A stretch of DNA of 60,000 bases from Symsagittifera roscoffensis (taxonomy: Eukaryota; Xenacoelomorpha; Acoela; Convolutidae), in contig NC_087069.1 of NCBI RefSeq assembly GCF_963678635.1, positions 49,247,892 to 49,307,891 on the forward strand. The letters run 5' to 3'. Under the pieces are notes generated by a model that was not told where the DNA came from, searched no databases, and saw only the letters and a program-made list of their open reading frames with translations. The position numbers were made by a program, and so were the translations under genes. This document shows positions 1-11,620 of the stretch, one piece after another (within the stretch, counting starts at the first letter, position 1; every line of letters starts with the position of its first letter).

Positions 1-1094
1 CAAAAAAGTTATATCGATAATTTTTCCGCTTTCTTAAGTTTAAGGCATTAAAAAATTCGAATGATTTTTTTTGTCAAATATGGCTAGTGAATGAGTCAAA
101 CCTTTTCTGCAGGAAAAAGCACCGCAAACACAAAAGTTACGTCACTTTTTTCAAACTACGAACAAAATAAGTTTGCTCTGACTGCAACCAACAAAATTCG
201 AAAAGATTGGAGCCTTTTCTTTAAAAATTAGTCGTGCGAGCTGTTTTTGTTCAGACTTTCAAAAAATTATAAAATATTTGTTTTTAAGGTTTTTGTCTAT
301 TCAACTTAAATTTATAGCTTTTTCTATTCAGCTAAGTTTTTAGGCATTCTAAATTTTTGGAACAAAAAAAGTCTTTCACCCGTCAGGTCGGATAATTTGA
401 AAGCAAAAACTTTCTTCTTTCTGTTAACTCGTATACTCTACGAATAAAATTGACTGGAAAATTATTGAAACTGAAGTGAAGCAAGCTATTAAATCAAAAA
501 GTGTATCACTAGGAATTTAAAAATCGATTTAAAGTTCAAAAAATGGTTTCGACACTCTTAGTCTGAGTTGAAGTTAGATTTTTTCTGAAGTTTAATTCTG
601 CAGAAATGAACATTGAGTAACTCTGGTACACATATAGTGCTACTTCAAGTTTGATTTTGCTACAAGAAAAACTCCCAAACTCCCTTTTCAAAGTTTGTAT
701 TGCTTCTGTTTTTTAAGCTACAACTGACATATAAGTTTGAGGGACAGTCACCAATGGAAAAGGACAATTTTTGCTGACAAACTGTATAAAAGTTTTTGAG
801 CGCTTTTCCTACGCCCCCTTAAAGAGAAAGATAAAAAGCATTGCGTCTATATAAGTCTCAGCTTCCATCATTAAAACACTCGGTTCAAACTGAGAAAAGT
901 TTTAAACTAGATTTTAAAAGCTATCATTAAAAATTACACTGGTCAAATTAGGCCAAGTTGAATCCATGAATTTTCAGACTTTATTTCACTTCTGTTAACG
1001 TAAAAGTAAACTTAAAAAAAGTGAATTTTATTAGAAAATGCTTATGAAGAAGTTTCTGTGACAAAGGCGTTACAGATTAATTGCAAAGTTTTTT
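1..1094. other. AT-rich sequence without a recognisable gene
   Basis: I see no ORF with protein-like composition, no convincing splice-bounded exon and no RNA gene here. The sequence is A/T-rich with many homopolymer runs, as in the non-element parts of the window. Confidence 0.5.
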
Positions 1095-1660
1095 GTGACA
1101 AGTACGCGGTTTCAGCATCAGGGACGCTCTCTTTGTTCTTCTTTTGCTTTTCTTTTACTTTCTCTTCGATCGTTTCAACAAAACTTTAACAGGTTTGAAA
1201 GATTTGTCACTGGACTCCAGAGACCTACAATCAACAAATGTGCGCCTATCCAGTGCACAGTTTGGCCTCGTAATGGAGTTCAGGGATAACAAGTCGTGTT
1301 AGAAAAACCAAAATGGATAGGCGTAATTTTTTCCAGAGACAAATCTTCAATCATGTTAAATCCTTGTCAGAACGATCTAGGGAAATGAAAAAACAAAAGA
1401 AGAGAAAGGAAGCGTCCTTGCTGCAGAATCCGCCTAAATTTCTCAAAGCACATAGAAAACACAATTTTCTGGATTCCGGAGACAAGTCTTTAAACATGTT
1501 AAAAATTTGTCTGAACAATCAAAATGAAAAAAAAAAGCAAAAGAAGAAGAGAGGGAGCGTCCTGGTTGCATTATCCGCGGGCAATTCACAAAACAGACAA
1601 TTTGGACTCCTAATGTTCAATTGGGGCAAAAAAATTTGTGGTTTCTTGTTGTATTTTTAG
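1095..1660. repeat. Dispersed repeat cluster, both orientations (family R1)
   Basis: This segment holds a recurring unit with an Arg/Lys- or Ser-coding purine/pyrimidine-rich stretch, the phrase 'agacaagtctttaaacat' and the phrase 'gcctatccagtgcaca'. The unit at about 1107-1280 is read in one direction; two further units, at about 1370-1440 and 1490-1600, are read in the other. The same phrases return near 36540-36710 and 36930-37080 between the two large LTR elements. The short open frames here, such as 1313-1660, are low-complexity Lys-rich and I regard them as by-products of the repeat. No terminal repeats could be defined. Confidence 0.55.
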
Positions 1661-2150
1661 CCCTCTGTGCGAAATGAAAAATCAGAGTTTGACAATTGAA
1701 AGCTCACCGTGAAATTCGTTTGCTATAGTTTACTCGATTAAATCATTTTTGTTAATGCGGTAAACCGTTTTTGCTATAAAGTTGGTTATTGTGGTTCTTT
1801 TCCAAACAGTAAAACTTCCCACTCTCTTTACCATTGTTCTATTGGTAATAAAGTTTAATGGAGTTCTGTTTTTATTGTTGTAAGACGCATCAAAATTTCG
1901 TACGTCTCAATGGGCATTTTGTTCTTGTGCTTACGACATTTGACTATTGTCGTTTTATAACAGTGATATCACGCTCAAACTGTGTGAGAATAAAAATAAT
2001 TTTCTTTACAATTGAAAACAGATTCATTTAAAGATATAATGAGTTTGGGTTTCATATAAAAACAAAATCTCATTGTAAAATTTAATTTGAGCTTAAATAT
2101 ATGAAATTGAATTAAATTGATATAGATCTCAAAACTCAATTCAATTAAGA
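1661..2150 (+). promoter_or_regulatory. Upstream region of the secreted-protein gene
   Basis: The 490 bases before the first coding exon are AT-rich and non-coding. A TATA-like stretch lies near 2095-2105, about 50 bases before the ATG at 2151. That spacing would allow a promoter with a short leader, but no other core element is visible, so this is a position-based suggestion only. Confidence 0.25.
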
Positions 2151-2265
2151 ATGTACAAAACTGTAGTCTTCATAGTTTTTCTGACGTTTTCGCTAGATGC
2201 TATGTTTGCTGCCAAAATTATCGAGCCTGAAAACTGTTCTTCGTTAAACCACATGCTGCCAATAG
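2151..2265 (+). CDS. Exon 1 of a host secreted-protein gene (signal peptide)
   Basis: The ATG at 2151 opens 38 codons plus one base. The first about 20 residues are Met-Tyr-Lys followed by a Val/Phe/Ile/Leu-rich core ending in Ala-Ala, a textbook signal peptide. The mature part has one Cys. The exon ends in AG|GCAAGT, a strong GC-AG type donor, in phase 1. The alternative GT two bases later (GTGACC) is weak and gives a phase that hits a stop in exon 2. Exon 2 at 4254 is open only if this exon ends in phase 1, which supports both the GC donor and the join. The family was not recognised. Confidence 0.65.
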
Positions 2266-3058
2266 GCAAGTGACCATTTTGAGTTCAAATTTCAAATTTC
2301 TGTTGGACAAACATCAAGTTCAGTTAGTTTACTGGTAAAACTTCTCGCATTTAAAAAAAAAATAGCGCATAAAACGCTTGGATTTTTGATTTATTACCAA
2401 AAGGTTGACTATACAATTTTAGAACAGCAAAACTGAATAAAAATTGCGTACTTGAAAAATTAATCTACTTTTCATGAACTGATGTTTACATAACCTCAAA
2501 TCAAAAAAAAACTCGGTAATTATGAAATCAGCAACCACTTCTGGATTAGAATTTCTTTTGTTATCTAGCCATATCTGACGTTAATAGTTAACCTTTTTTT
2601 CACTGGATTTTTTCCTCTGAACATAAACTCGCAAAAGTTTTACCAAATTTTTTTACAACAGATAGAACTTTACATACAAATAATTACCGTCTCATTTCTT
2701 TGCTAAATAATAGCAACAAACCTTTTTAGCAAATTATATATATGCGAATTTTTAAGTATTATTTATGGCGAGCAGTGTGTATTCCGGAAAATGCAACTAA
2801 ACAAGCGTTAGCGGAACAAACGGAAAATTTAAGATTTAATTCTGACAAATCAGTACGTTTTAGTTTTTATTGACCCTTAAAAAGCCTTTATACTCTTGAT
2901 CTTAAATTTTTGCTGGTTAAATTAGAGCTTTTTGAATCCGTGGTGTAAGTTTGAAATGGTTTAGCTATTTACAAAAAGGAATCAGTGGGTGGAAATAGTT
3001 AAGACAAAATCTGACTGGTTATTAGTAAATTGGATGCTCAGTAAGGTTATGTATTAGG

Positions 3059-3258
3059 NNNNNNNNNNNNNNNNNNNNNNNNNNNNNNNNNNNNNNNNNN
3101 NNNNNNNNNNNNNNNNNNNNNNNNNNNNNNNNNNNNNNNNNNNNNNNNNNNNNNNNNNNNNNNNNNNNNNNNNNNNNNNNNNNNNNNNNNNNNNNNNNNN
3201 NNNNNNNNNNNNNNNNNNNNNNNNNNNNNNNNNNNNNNNNNNNNNNNNNNNNNNNNNN
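3059..3258. other. Assembly gap (200 N)
   Basis: Exactly 200 consecutive N. The round number, repeated in the second gap at 38230-38429, suggests a default filler for an unknown distance. It lies in intron 1 and may hide one end of the adjoining inverted-repeat element or a missed exon. Confidence 0.95.
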
Positions 3259-3290
3259 TGTTTGATTCTAATAAAATAATCTGGTGATAA

Positions 3291-4024
3291 AAATCCGGGG
3301 TTTTCATATTTTGAAAAAAAAGCTTATCATACAATTCCCATATATGGAAATTGTATGACTAGCGTTTTTTTTGATGGCGACACAAAATTTTTCCTAATTC
3401 GTTTTTAATTTGCTCCAACCTTTTTTTGTTTTTTTTTTCAAACGCAAAACGATTTTTGAACGCAAACAAATGTTTTTCAAAATTTTTTTGCATTCAAAAT
3501 TTAATTTTTTGTGTGCATAACGTAGTCTTGGAGACACTACTATTGTTTTTTTTCCTTTTCGTTTCATAATTTTTCTCAAAAACGCTGAAAGTTCATATTT
3601 CTTTTGAATGCCGTGTTTATGTCTGCCCTTATCAATGTCTGATAATTTAAAAAAATTAAATAATCGTCGTTGAAACATTTTGCCAAAGTTAAAAGTTTGT
3701 TACTATGCAATATTTTTCGTGAAAAACATCTCGAAAATATTTACGGTCGTTTTCTAGGCATTTTAAATGCATGATCTTCCAAATTTTTGTGCTTTGATTA
3801 AACCAACAAGGTTTGACAAGGTTTGTGACTTGTGTTCGATTACAAGTACAAGCAAAATTTTTCAAAATTCAAATTAGAAACAAAAAACAACTTTTTGGTT
3901 AATGGAAAAACACATAATATACCATTTTCATAAAGGGAAAAATGCTTATCATAGAGTTTTCATACAGTTTTCTGTACATTTGAAATTGTATGAAATTGTG
4001 TGACAAGAAGTTTTGGTCAACCCG
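3291..4024 (-). mobile_element. Inverted-repeat DNA element (MITE-like family M), reverse copy
   Basis: The right end is GGTCAACCCG at 4015-4024, the terminal inverted repeat of the family (compare 55667-56602). Internal phrases match that copy in reverse: a rare 'gacttgtgttcg' segment, 'gtgtgcataacgtag', and several nested short palindromes around 'cttatcatacaa' and 'aaattgtatga'. The left end near 3291 is diverged and close to the assembly gap. No transposase is visible, so this is a non-autonomous element inside host intron 1. Confidence 0.6.
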
Positions 4025-4253
4025 GGTACTCAATTTGGCAATCTTCAATTTCAATGAAAACTCTGGAATCGTTAAGTGGTGAAAAACAAAGCTGAGAACT
4101 TCTTTTTCAAGCCGCCAAAAAGAATGAGTCAGTCATGATATGAAAATCAGCGGGAAAGTTAAAGCAACGAACCGCAGATTTCAGAATTAATATTTATATT
4201 CAATTTTATATTCAGTTCAAGAAAAAGCTTATACGTCTTCAAATAATTTTCAG

Positions 4254-4415
4254 ATCATCAATTCAAACATGACTTTTTTGAGGATGCTTTTGTCGTTTTT
4301 CGTGACGTTTCGGACAGTGTTTTCAACCGAGTACGGCTGCCAATTAGACTGGTCGAAATGTCGCATTATAATTCAAAAAGGAGGCAAAAATATCTGGCAG
4401 TTAAACTTGAAGGAG
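4254..4415 (+). CDS. Exon 2 of the host secreted-protein gene
   Basis: A clean acceptor (aataattttcag) precedes 162 bases that are open in the frame set by exon 1 (phase 1 in, phase 1 out). The segment is mixed and protein-like, with an acidic/aromatic start (Asp-His-Gln-Phe-Lys-His-Asp-Phe-Phe-Glu-Asp), a central Val/Arg-rich part and a basic stretch near the end. It closes with AG|GCAAGT, a second GC donor identical in its core to that of exon 1. An ATG in another frame also gives a hydrophobic peptide, but the exon 1 frame is the better reading. The phase-1 exit does not fit the next exon found (12510, phase 0), so at least one exon between 4416 and 12509 is missing or unrecognised. Confidence 0.6.
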
Positions 4416-5780
4416 GCAAGTAATTAAAAAACAGCCAAAAATTCCCTAAAAATCTGCCAAAAACTGGGGCACTCCCACCTGCTGATCTTAACCAGTAGTA
4501 TCATAACCCCTCCTCGTAAAACAAAATAAAAAATTGTTCTCACGACAATTTGCATGTGAAAAAGTTTGTAAAAATTTGTTCACCTAATCATGCTGACATG
4601 TTCTAATGCAGTTTATAACATGAAAAGTCGTTTTAGGAAGATTTTTATATAATGAATTTTAAAAAAAAAAGCATGAGGGAACTGGAAAAGAATCTACTTT
4701 TGTTTGTCAAATTGCCTATGAAAGCTGTCATGCAGACTAATTAAGCCATGAAAAACTGCTATATAAGCCAAATTTAGCCCACGTTTTTAACCTTGTAAAA
4801 CTACTTGTTCATACATCACTAAATAGATGTTTGTGCGAGGCTCAACAAAAACTTAGCTAAAAATTAGCTCTCAAAAAACTGGTGCATCCTCTTCTCAATT
4901 GGTAACTAATAGAACAAATAAGCGACCCGAAAAGGATTACTGAGAAAATTTCAAATCAAGTTGCTTTTGACAGGTTTGCCGAAAAAACCTCATGCTGCTG
5001 GAAAAATATGAACATTGATAAAATTGTTAAAAACATAGTTTAAATTGACAGTTAGAGACTGAAAGCGCTGTTTATGCTTTCCCCCACTCAACACGAGAGT
5101 CAATTGTATGGTGAAACAAGGGTTTTACAAGAACTTTTCAGAAGATCAATTACGTTTGTCATGGCCAAGTTAGTCCGCATGCCAAATTTTATAATAATAA
5201 GACAAATGTGGAAATAAAATTTTGGGCTCGTTTTCCTTCCCCTCCATCTCACACGAGCTTCAATATATTAGTGTAACGAGTGGTTTCACGAGGTTGAGTA
5301 GGAATACCAAATATGTTTTTCGTGGCCTTATTAGTCTGTATGTAAATTTTCATAGCAATCGAAGGCTTTTTCCAGTTTCCGCCCTTTCAAATTCATTTTT
5401 GAAAAGCTTAATTAACGTTGCCATATTGCAATGAAATTTGGCGTGATGAACAAATCGACAACTGTGAACAGATTTGTTTTTGAAACTTTACAGCGCAACA
5501 TCACGCATTTAGCCGTAATACAAACATAGAACTCGCTATTTTGAAAGGGGAAACTGGAAAAGAGGCCAATTGGACACTGTGGTCAACAAATTTACCTGTA
5601 AAAGTTTACATGTGGGGGGAAAAGAAAAAGAGCCAACTTTTGCAGGTGGGGGAGAGCTCATAAAAGATGGCTTTTTCCTTTTGAGATCAAATTTTGAAGT
5701 TCATAGAAGCGTAGCTGAGATTATTTGCTCTCGGTTGACCTACTTGCCCGCACTGGAGTTCCATAGATAATAATCGATTG
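4416..5780. repeat. Intronic sequence with a diverged dispersed repeat
   Basis: No gene is visible. Phrases such as 'actaattaggc/aagcc', 'catgaaaa' and 'cacgag...ttac' recur at about 4720-4780, 5090-5200, 5240-5345 and again near 6470-6560. They look like a diverged repeat. The motif 'gcaacatcacgcatttagc' at about 5500 reappears near 12815 and, more degraded, near 12310-12350. Confidence 0.4.
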
Positions 5781-8350
5781 TATTGTCATTTCATAGCCAG
5801 TATCTATAAAATTACAAAAATAATGATTATAATCCATCAAAAATGGATTATAATTGTAGTATTTTTCATATCAATATAATCCCTTATAATCGATTATAAT
5901 CGATTATAATCGATTATAATCGATTATAATCCATCGAAAATGGATTAGATTTCTTATCTTTTTTATGCCAACTCAAACCTTTAATCGGTTATAATCAATT
6001 ATAATTGATTTTTTTGAGAGGTTGGTCATGAAATTTACAACTTTTTTTTTCAAATTATCGCATTTCCTGTTTAGTGCAGTTGCTCCGTATTAGGTTTCAT
6101 AAAATGTTTCATTTCACTTTTCAATTTCTATATTTTTGTCTTATATACCCGGTTTAACTCCTCCCTGTTTATCCCCCCCCCCCCCACACTAGTGTTTGTT
6201 TGTTTTTGCTCAGACCTTCAATTTTAATACCGGGACTTTCGCTCAAACGGCGCTCTCTACGGACGTTGGTGGAGACAAAATTAACTTTGTACCTTGCGGG
6301 CTACGGAACGCTAAGAGAGCTACGGAACACCTGTTTACCCCTCCTCATTTTACCCCCCCCCATCTTTGTTTAAAACCCCCCGTTTACTAAACGTGGCAGG
6401 GTAAAAAATGAGGGCTCCTTTTCCTTCCCCCCATCTGCAAATTTTTATATTTGAAGTTACTGTTCAATTTGTCCGAATTGCATGAAGACTAATTAGGCTA
6501 TGACAAACATTTTTGGTCTCCATAATCAACCTTGTAAGACCACTCGTTAGACCATAAATTTCATGTTTAGTGAGGTGGGGGGAAAAGGAAAAAGATCCCA
6601 ACTGAGTAACGTTCCTCCTCCGTCCCCGTTCAAAATGGTAAATAAACTGGGTGGTGGTGGGGGATGTAAATTGAAACTTGTGGGGGGGGGGGGGGTTGGG
6701 GTTAAACTTTAGTTAATGTGGGGGTGGGCGTAGAGATAAACTTAGGGGAGTGGGGGAAGGATGTTTGGGCAAATGTGCATGGGGTCAAAGTGGGTGGGGG
6801 GGTATGGTTAATTCGAGTAGGTTTAGATTTCGAGTAGGCCGTAAGTAACGCAAAAAGTGTTGCAAATGATTGCAGAATATTCCGTTATAATCAATTTTAA
6901 TAGATTTTAAATGGATTATAATCCATTATAATGGATTTTGATGGATTATGTTTTTACGAAAACAACCGATTATAATGACAATATAATCGATTTTGTGGTC
7001 TAAATAATTGGTTATAAAGACAATATTTTGGAAAAAATTTTTCCATTATAATCGATTATTAACCATGGAACTCCGGTGCGGTTGTTTTTTTTGAATTTCC
7101 AAGTAATTGCCCGCCCCCGCTCAGTAAAAAGAGAAAATAATCAATTATATGATTATTATAATCAAACTTTCAGCAAAAATATACTTAATTATGAATGCCA
7201 ATTTTAGATGTTTAAATTTTTATGGCTTTTAAAAAACTTCCAAAATTTTTATCGACCTTCTCTTAGCTCGACCAAATTGTTTTTCCAAGCTCTCCGAAAG
7301 AACTTAAAAGCCCTGTTTTGGCCAAATTTTGTGCGCTGCAGGCAATTTTTTGAAGAAAAAGGACAAAGGGGGAACCCTTTGGGTAGGCAGGGGGTCGAAT
7401 CCCTGAAAAAAGGCGTCAGCCCACAAAAAGCGTTTATTGAAAAACAATGAATTATTATCGATTAAAATGTTTTAAAATCGATAAAAATGGATTATAATTC
7501 AATGAAACTTGAGAATTTGTTTTAAAAAAATAATCGATTTTAATCAATTATAATCAAATATAATGTTTTTTTTTCGGAAACTCGTAGCATTATAATCCAT
7601 TTTTAATCAGTTATAATCGATTCATCTTGAAACTGGTGTATTCCAAAATGTGTTTTGAAAATTGACTGTTTATGGAACTGAAGCTAAAATTGCGTTCAAG
7701 AAGTTTTGCACACTAATGTTTGTTTGTTTTTGCTCAGACCCTCAAACTCAAAACGGAGACTTTAGCTCAAACGGCGCTCTCTAAGAGCGTTGGTGGAGAT
7801 ATGTTTAATTTTGTATCTTGCGGGCTACGGTACGCTAAGAGAGCTACGGAACCCCTGTTTACCCCACCCCCCCCCCCCCTATCTTAGTTAAAAAAAACCC
7901 CGTTTACTAAACTTGGCGGGGTAAAAAATGGGGGAGGGTGGAACAACTTAGTTAGATGTATATAGATTAAAATGTATTATAATCAATAAAAATGGATCAT
8001 AATTCAATGAAATTTGAGATTTATTTTTTAAATGATTGATTATAATCAATGAAAATCAATTATAATGTTTTTTTTTGTTTCGAAAAATAGTAGCATTATA
8101 ATCCAATTTTAATCAACTATAATCGATTCTTCTTGAAACGGGTGTATTCCAAAATGGGTTTTGAAAACTGATTGTTCATAGAACTGAACGTTAAATTTGC
8201 GTTCATGAAGTTTTGCACACTAATGTTTGTTTGTTTTTTGCTCAGACCTTCAAATTCAATACGGAGACTTTCGCTCAAACAGCGCTCTATACGGACGTTG
8301 GTGGATACATATTTAATTTTCTACCTTGCGGGACACGGAACGCTAAGAAA
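5780..8350. repeat. GATTATAATC palindrome-rich minisatellite field
   Basis: The 10-base palindrome GATTATAATC and one-base variants recur dozens of times. Four exact tandem 10-mers (cgattataat) lie at 5891-5930 and scattered copies continue to about 8130. Embedded are three copies of a conserved block starting 'gtttgtttgtttttgctcagacc' (about 6190, 7716, 8222). The last two sit in a tandem duplication with a period of 507 bases (start points 7711 and 8218). Poly-C runs (6173-6185, 7867-7879) and a strongly G-rich stretch (6640-6830, with a G run at 6682-6695) are interspersed. No intact gene is supported. Confidence 0.7.
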
Positions 8351-8460
8351 GCTGTGGTCTTCCGTATCTTTCGAAAAAAACGTTTATCCTATGGGAGCCG
8401 CGGTTGGATCAGTGAGTATTTTAATTGTTGAAATTACGCACATTTTGGCAAAAAGTTTAT

Positions 8461-9039
8461 AATTTTGCAGAAATCGTGTTTGATTTAATATTCATTCTGT
8501 CATTACGTACCCAACTGGGCAATTTGTGAATTGATAGCGGATTTGGTATCAAGACAAACACAGATTTCTTACGAAATCCGCAACCTTGCTATTTTTCTTC
8601 GATCTTCTTTGCTGTTTTGGATTCCATGGAGGCATAGCTAAATCATTGTATTACTCCAAAAACAGGATACTTTCTAGAGTCCGCGACAAAACTTGTGGGT
8701 ACGCAACACAATTTGCGGAGTCTTGAACATTATGTGAAATCCAAACAGTACAAATTAGTACAAAAACATAAATCACATAGTAAATAGTACAGTAAAAAGT
8801 ATTCAAAAAATTTTTTGAAGCAGGCAGCTTACTTTTTTATCTCGAAAACAGACAACACGCTGAGTGACAGTTCAGCTAACAGGCAGTTCAATTGGACGAA
8901 GTTCTATAAAGAGACTGAGAGATACTACCTTGAAAGATACTACCTTGATTACCCGAGAAAAATGTTCAAAAATGTAGTAAAAAAATTGAATTTACTGTAC
9001 AAAAAAAATCTTTTATACTGACGTTTATCACAAGGTCAA
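8461..9039. other. Intronic DNA with nothing recognisable
   Basis: AT-rich sequence between the minisatellite field and the dead Ty3/Gypsy element. A 68-codon Lys/Tyr-rich open frame at 8815-9021 has no supporting feature; it could be the eroded gag start of the following element. Confidence 0.35.
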
Positions 9040-11620
9040 ATCTGAAAGTCGGTAAAAAATGTGATCAAAAATCCCCATTTTTCCTCGACTTTTGGCCCAA
9101 AACTCGTTTGATGACTTTGACATGTACCCATTTGACAGTGGAACTGACCCAGTGGACATATACACGGAAATGATACAATTCTGACGCCTAAACTTTACGC
9201 CAGATCATATCATTTGGTGTCCACCGAAAAGTTTGCAATTTGCAATGCTTTTCAAAAATATGGCCACTATGAGAAGACATGTCGCGGAACCCGTAGAGGA
9301 GGTAACCAGTGGAGTGGAAGAGGGCAAATTGGAACTTTGCAGGAAGAACACAGAAATTATGCAGTACCTTGACCAGCAGGTCGGATGTGTGAACCAAGAA
9401 GATGAAAGGGAAAGCAAATCGTCCACGGGATTGAACGAATATGTGGTGATAGTCTCGGCGAATGTATAGGGAAAAGGCATGTGGGTTGATCGCTGATTCC
9501 CCGAAACGATATCAGCTCACCTGTGTTAAATCGCGCCGCGGCCAGGGCGAAATTGTATCTACTCCCAGAAAAGGAAAAAATCTTAGATTATAGCAACAAA
9601 TCGGAGAGTTCTTATACTCGGAAAGGCAGAAGTTACAATTGAATTGAACGGATGAGTTATGAGATATTGGTCATCCCACGGGACCACTAATTAATCCTGG
9701 GGCGCGGCTAAATGGAATCCCTGACAGTCACATTCCATAAGTTGTTCTCAAATTTATTTTCAATAATAGGACAGATGCGTAATGCCAAGGTACGGGCAGA
9801 TTTCTCTGACGTTTTAAAACCGGTGCAAAAAATACCGTAGGCTGTCCATAAGCCTAAAGATAAAATAGAAGAGGAAATCACGCGACTAATTTAGGAGGGA
9901 GGATGGAAAAGTCGAAAAATTTGATGAGTGATCGGAAAGGAAAAAAGTTTAGTTTCCCCAATAGTAATTACAGCTGAAAAAGACGGAAGGACAGAGTTGG
10001 CACAAGAATTGGGTGAATAAATGAAACCGGTATATAAAAACAAATAACAAATGCCTAGTGTAGATGATTTAATTGAAGGAATAAAATAAATAACCTCAGA
10101 GGGAAAAGAAAGTGAAGTCTATTTTAGAACGCTCAACTTTACGTACGCTTGCAGAAGTGTATGGCTGGAAACAAAAACAAGCGAACAGTGTAAATTTTAA
10201 ATAGTAGGCGGAAAATTCTATCAAAACCGGTTTTTACAGAATGATTTTAATGCCCACAGAGTTCCAAAAAGTGACGGACACTCTCACGAAAAACTTTTTG
10301 CAAGCACATGCATTTATCGCAGGTATTTTCTTAGTTTTCAAATTAACCAAATTCAATCATATAGCACCGAGCGAGAATTTCCTGAAGAAGATTAACTTAG
10401 CGAATGCCTTGCTTAACCTCTGAAAATGTGAATATTCGTAATCTAGCCGCCATAGGCTAGTTTTTTAAGTAAGAATTACCAGTAATACTTCTTTAATGCA
10501 AAAAACGAAAGAGATAGACCAGTAAAAATCGCCGCCTACGAGGAAAAAATTGAAACCCCTAGTGGGGCTTTTGTATAGTCTGCCAACCGTTGCCTTACTG
10601 AGTGTAGAACTAAGGCCGCTGCTAAGCCAAAAACAAGGACTTCACTTAGACGCACGAATGTGAAACTGTGTTCGAGTAACTCAAACAATTAGTTGCAATG
10701 TAAAAGAAGTCAAATGATTTGATATCCATAGGGAAACACGTTAAGTGTGTAACGCAGTCACAATGGGCTGGGCGCAACATTGGAACAACATTGCCAGGAG
10801 GGGTAACATTCTATTGCGTTTGCGACGAGGTACCTGAAAGCGGCCAAAGGCAAGTACTATAACAAAGAATTGAGATATTGGCCGTCGTCTGGGCAACGCG
10901 CACTACCGGAAATTTTTCTAAGAGAGACCTTTTTTGGTCATTATGGATCACAAGTCCAAGTTAACATTAAAAAACTCGAAAAGCCGAAAAGATAACAAAC
11001 AGTTTTCATCAATTTAACCAGGTGGTACGATCAATTACTACCGTACAATTTTGAAGCAGAGCATCGACAAAGAACGAATATGGCAATGAAAGATTACTTT
11101 TCGAGATAGCCCTCATTGGACGGGTCTCCCACAAGTCACTGCTTTTAAAAAATTATCGTCGTTATTATTCGTCCAAAATTCGTCCGGGGTGACTTCCGAA
11201 GAAAATAAGAGCCAAGGAGGGAAACAAAATTGCACAGGAACTTTGTACAATCAAACGGCTGAGTCATGCATTTAGGTTTTAGCCAATAGAAACTCGAGAT
11301 TTTGTGAAATTGCAAGTGTAACCAGCCATCTCAAAAAACCGGCTGAGGGCTTAAAACCCTGTGACCGAAATTCGACCGATGCCAAGATAGGAATCCGCAT
11401 ATCGCGTGATTCATGCAAGAAGTGCGAGAATAAAATCGGATCTCATTCTCAAGGATTTTGATTGAAATTGCTCAAATCTTTGTCTTTGTTTTATTTCCAA
11501 AAAACATTGTCGAAAATGGACTTAACTTTGGCATCTTTGACACCGGAAAAATCGAATAGAAGCACATCCAACGTAAATACGTCCAGGGAATCGTGAAGTG
11601 TGAATCTAATTGTGTACTAA
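9040..11620 (+). pseudogene. Decayed Ty3/Gypsy retroelement (gag knuckle, RT, RNase H)
   Basis: Read across frames, this is an ordinary Ty3/Gypsy element in ruins. At about 9240-9290 a zinc-knuckle-like stretch (C-x2-F-x4-H-x4-C with Tyr-Gly-His-Tyr) has its second Cys replaced by Phe. At about 9970-10200 come RT motifs in order: TAEKDGR, QMPSVDDLIEG, VYFRTLNFTYA. At about 10235-10290 is a MPTEFQKV-like stretch. At about 10770-11110 the RNase H region shows KYYNKELRYWP, a degraded DHKS..VTL and RWYDQLLPYNFEAEH. Stops and frameshifts are frequent and no LTRs were found. It lies in a host intron in the same orientation as the gene. It belongs to a different lineage from the two large elements. 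Confidence 0.75.

Noticed and set aside
1313-1660. 115-codon Lys-rich ORF
   Set aside because: Purine-rich repeat (family R1) with the same phrases elsewhere in broken frames; not a gene.
3047-3334. 95-codon ORF spanning the N gap
   Set aside because: Mostly N; meaningless as a coding region.
4269-4427. Alternative reading of exon 2 as a first exon with its own signal peptide starting at ATG 4269
   Set aside because: The ATG frame gives a hydrophobic start, but the upstream acceptor and the fully open, protein-like frame continuing from exon 1 fit better.
5780-8350. CRISPR-like array suggested by repeated 10-mers
   Set aside because: The repeats are short palindromes without uniform spacers, in a eukaryotic intron; this is a minisatellite.
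6196-8431. Conserved short peptide (AQT...AQTAL.TDVGG) encoded by three repeated blocks
   Set aside because: The blocks are DNA duplications (one pair with a 507-bp period). Copies differ by frame-neutral and frame-changing events, and no start, stop or splice structure is shared.
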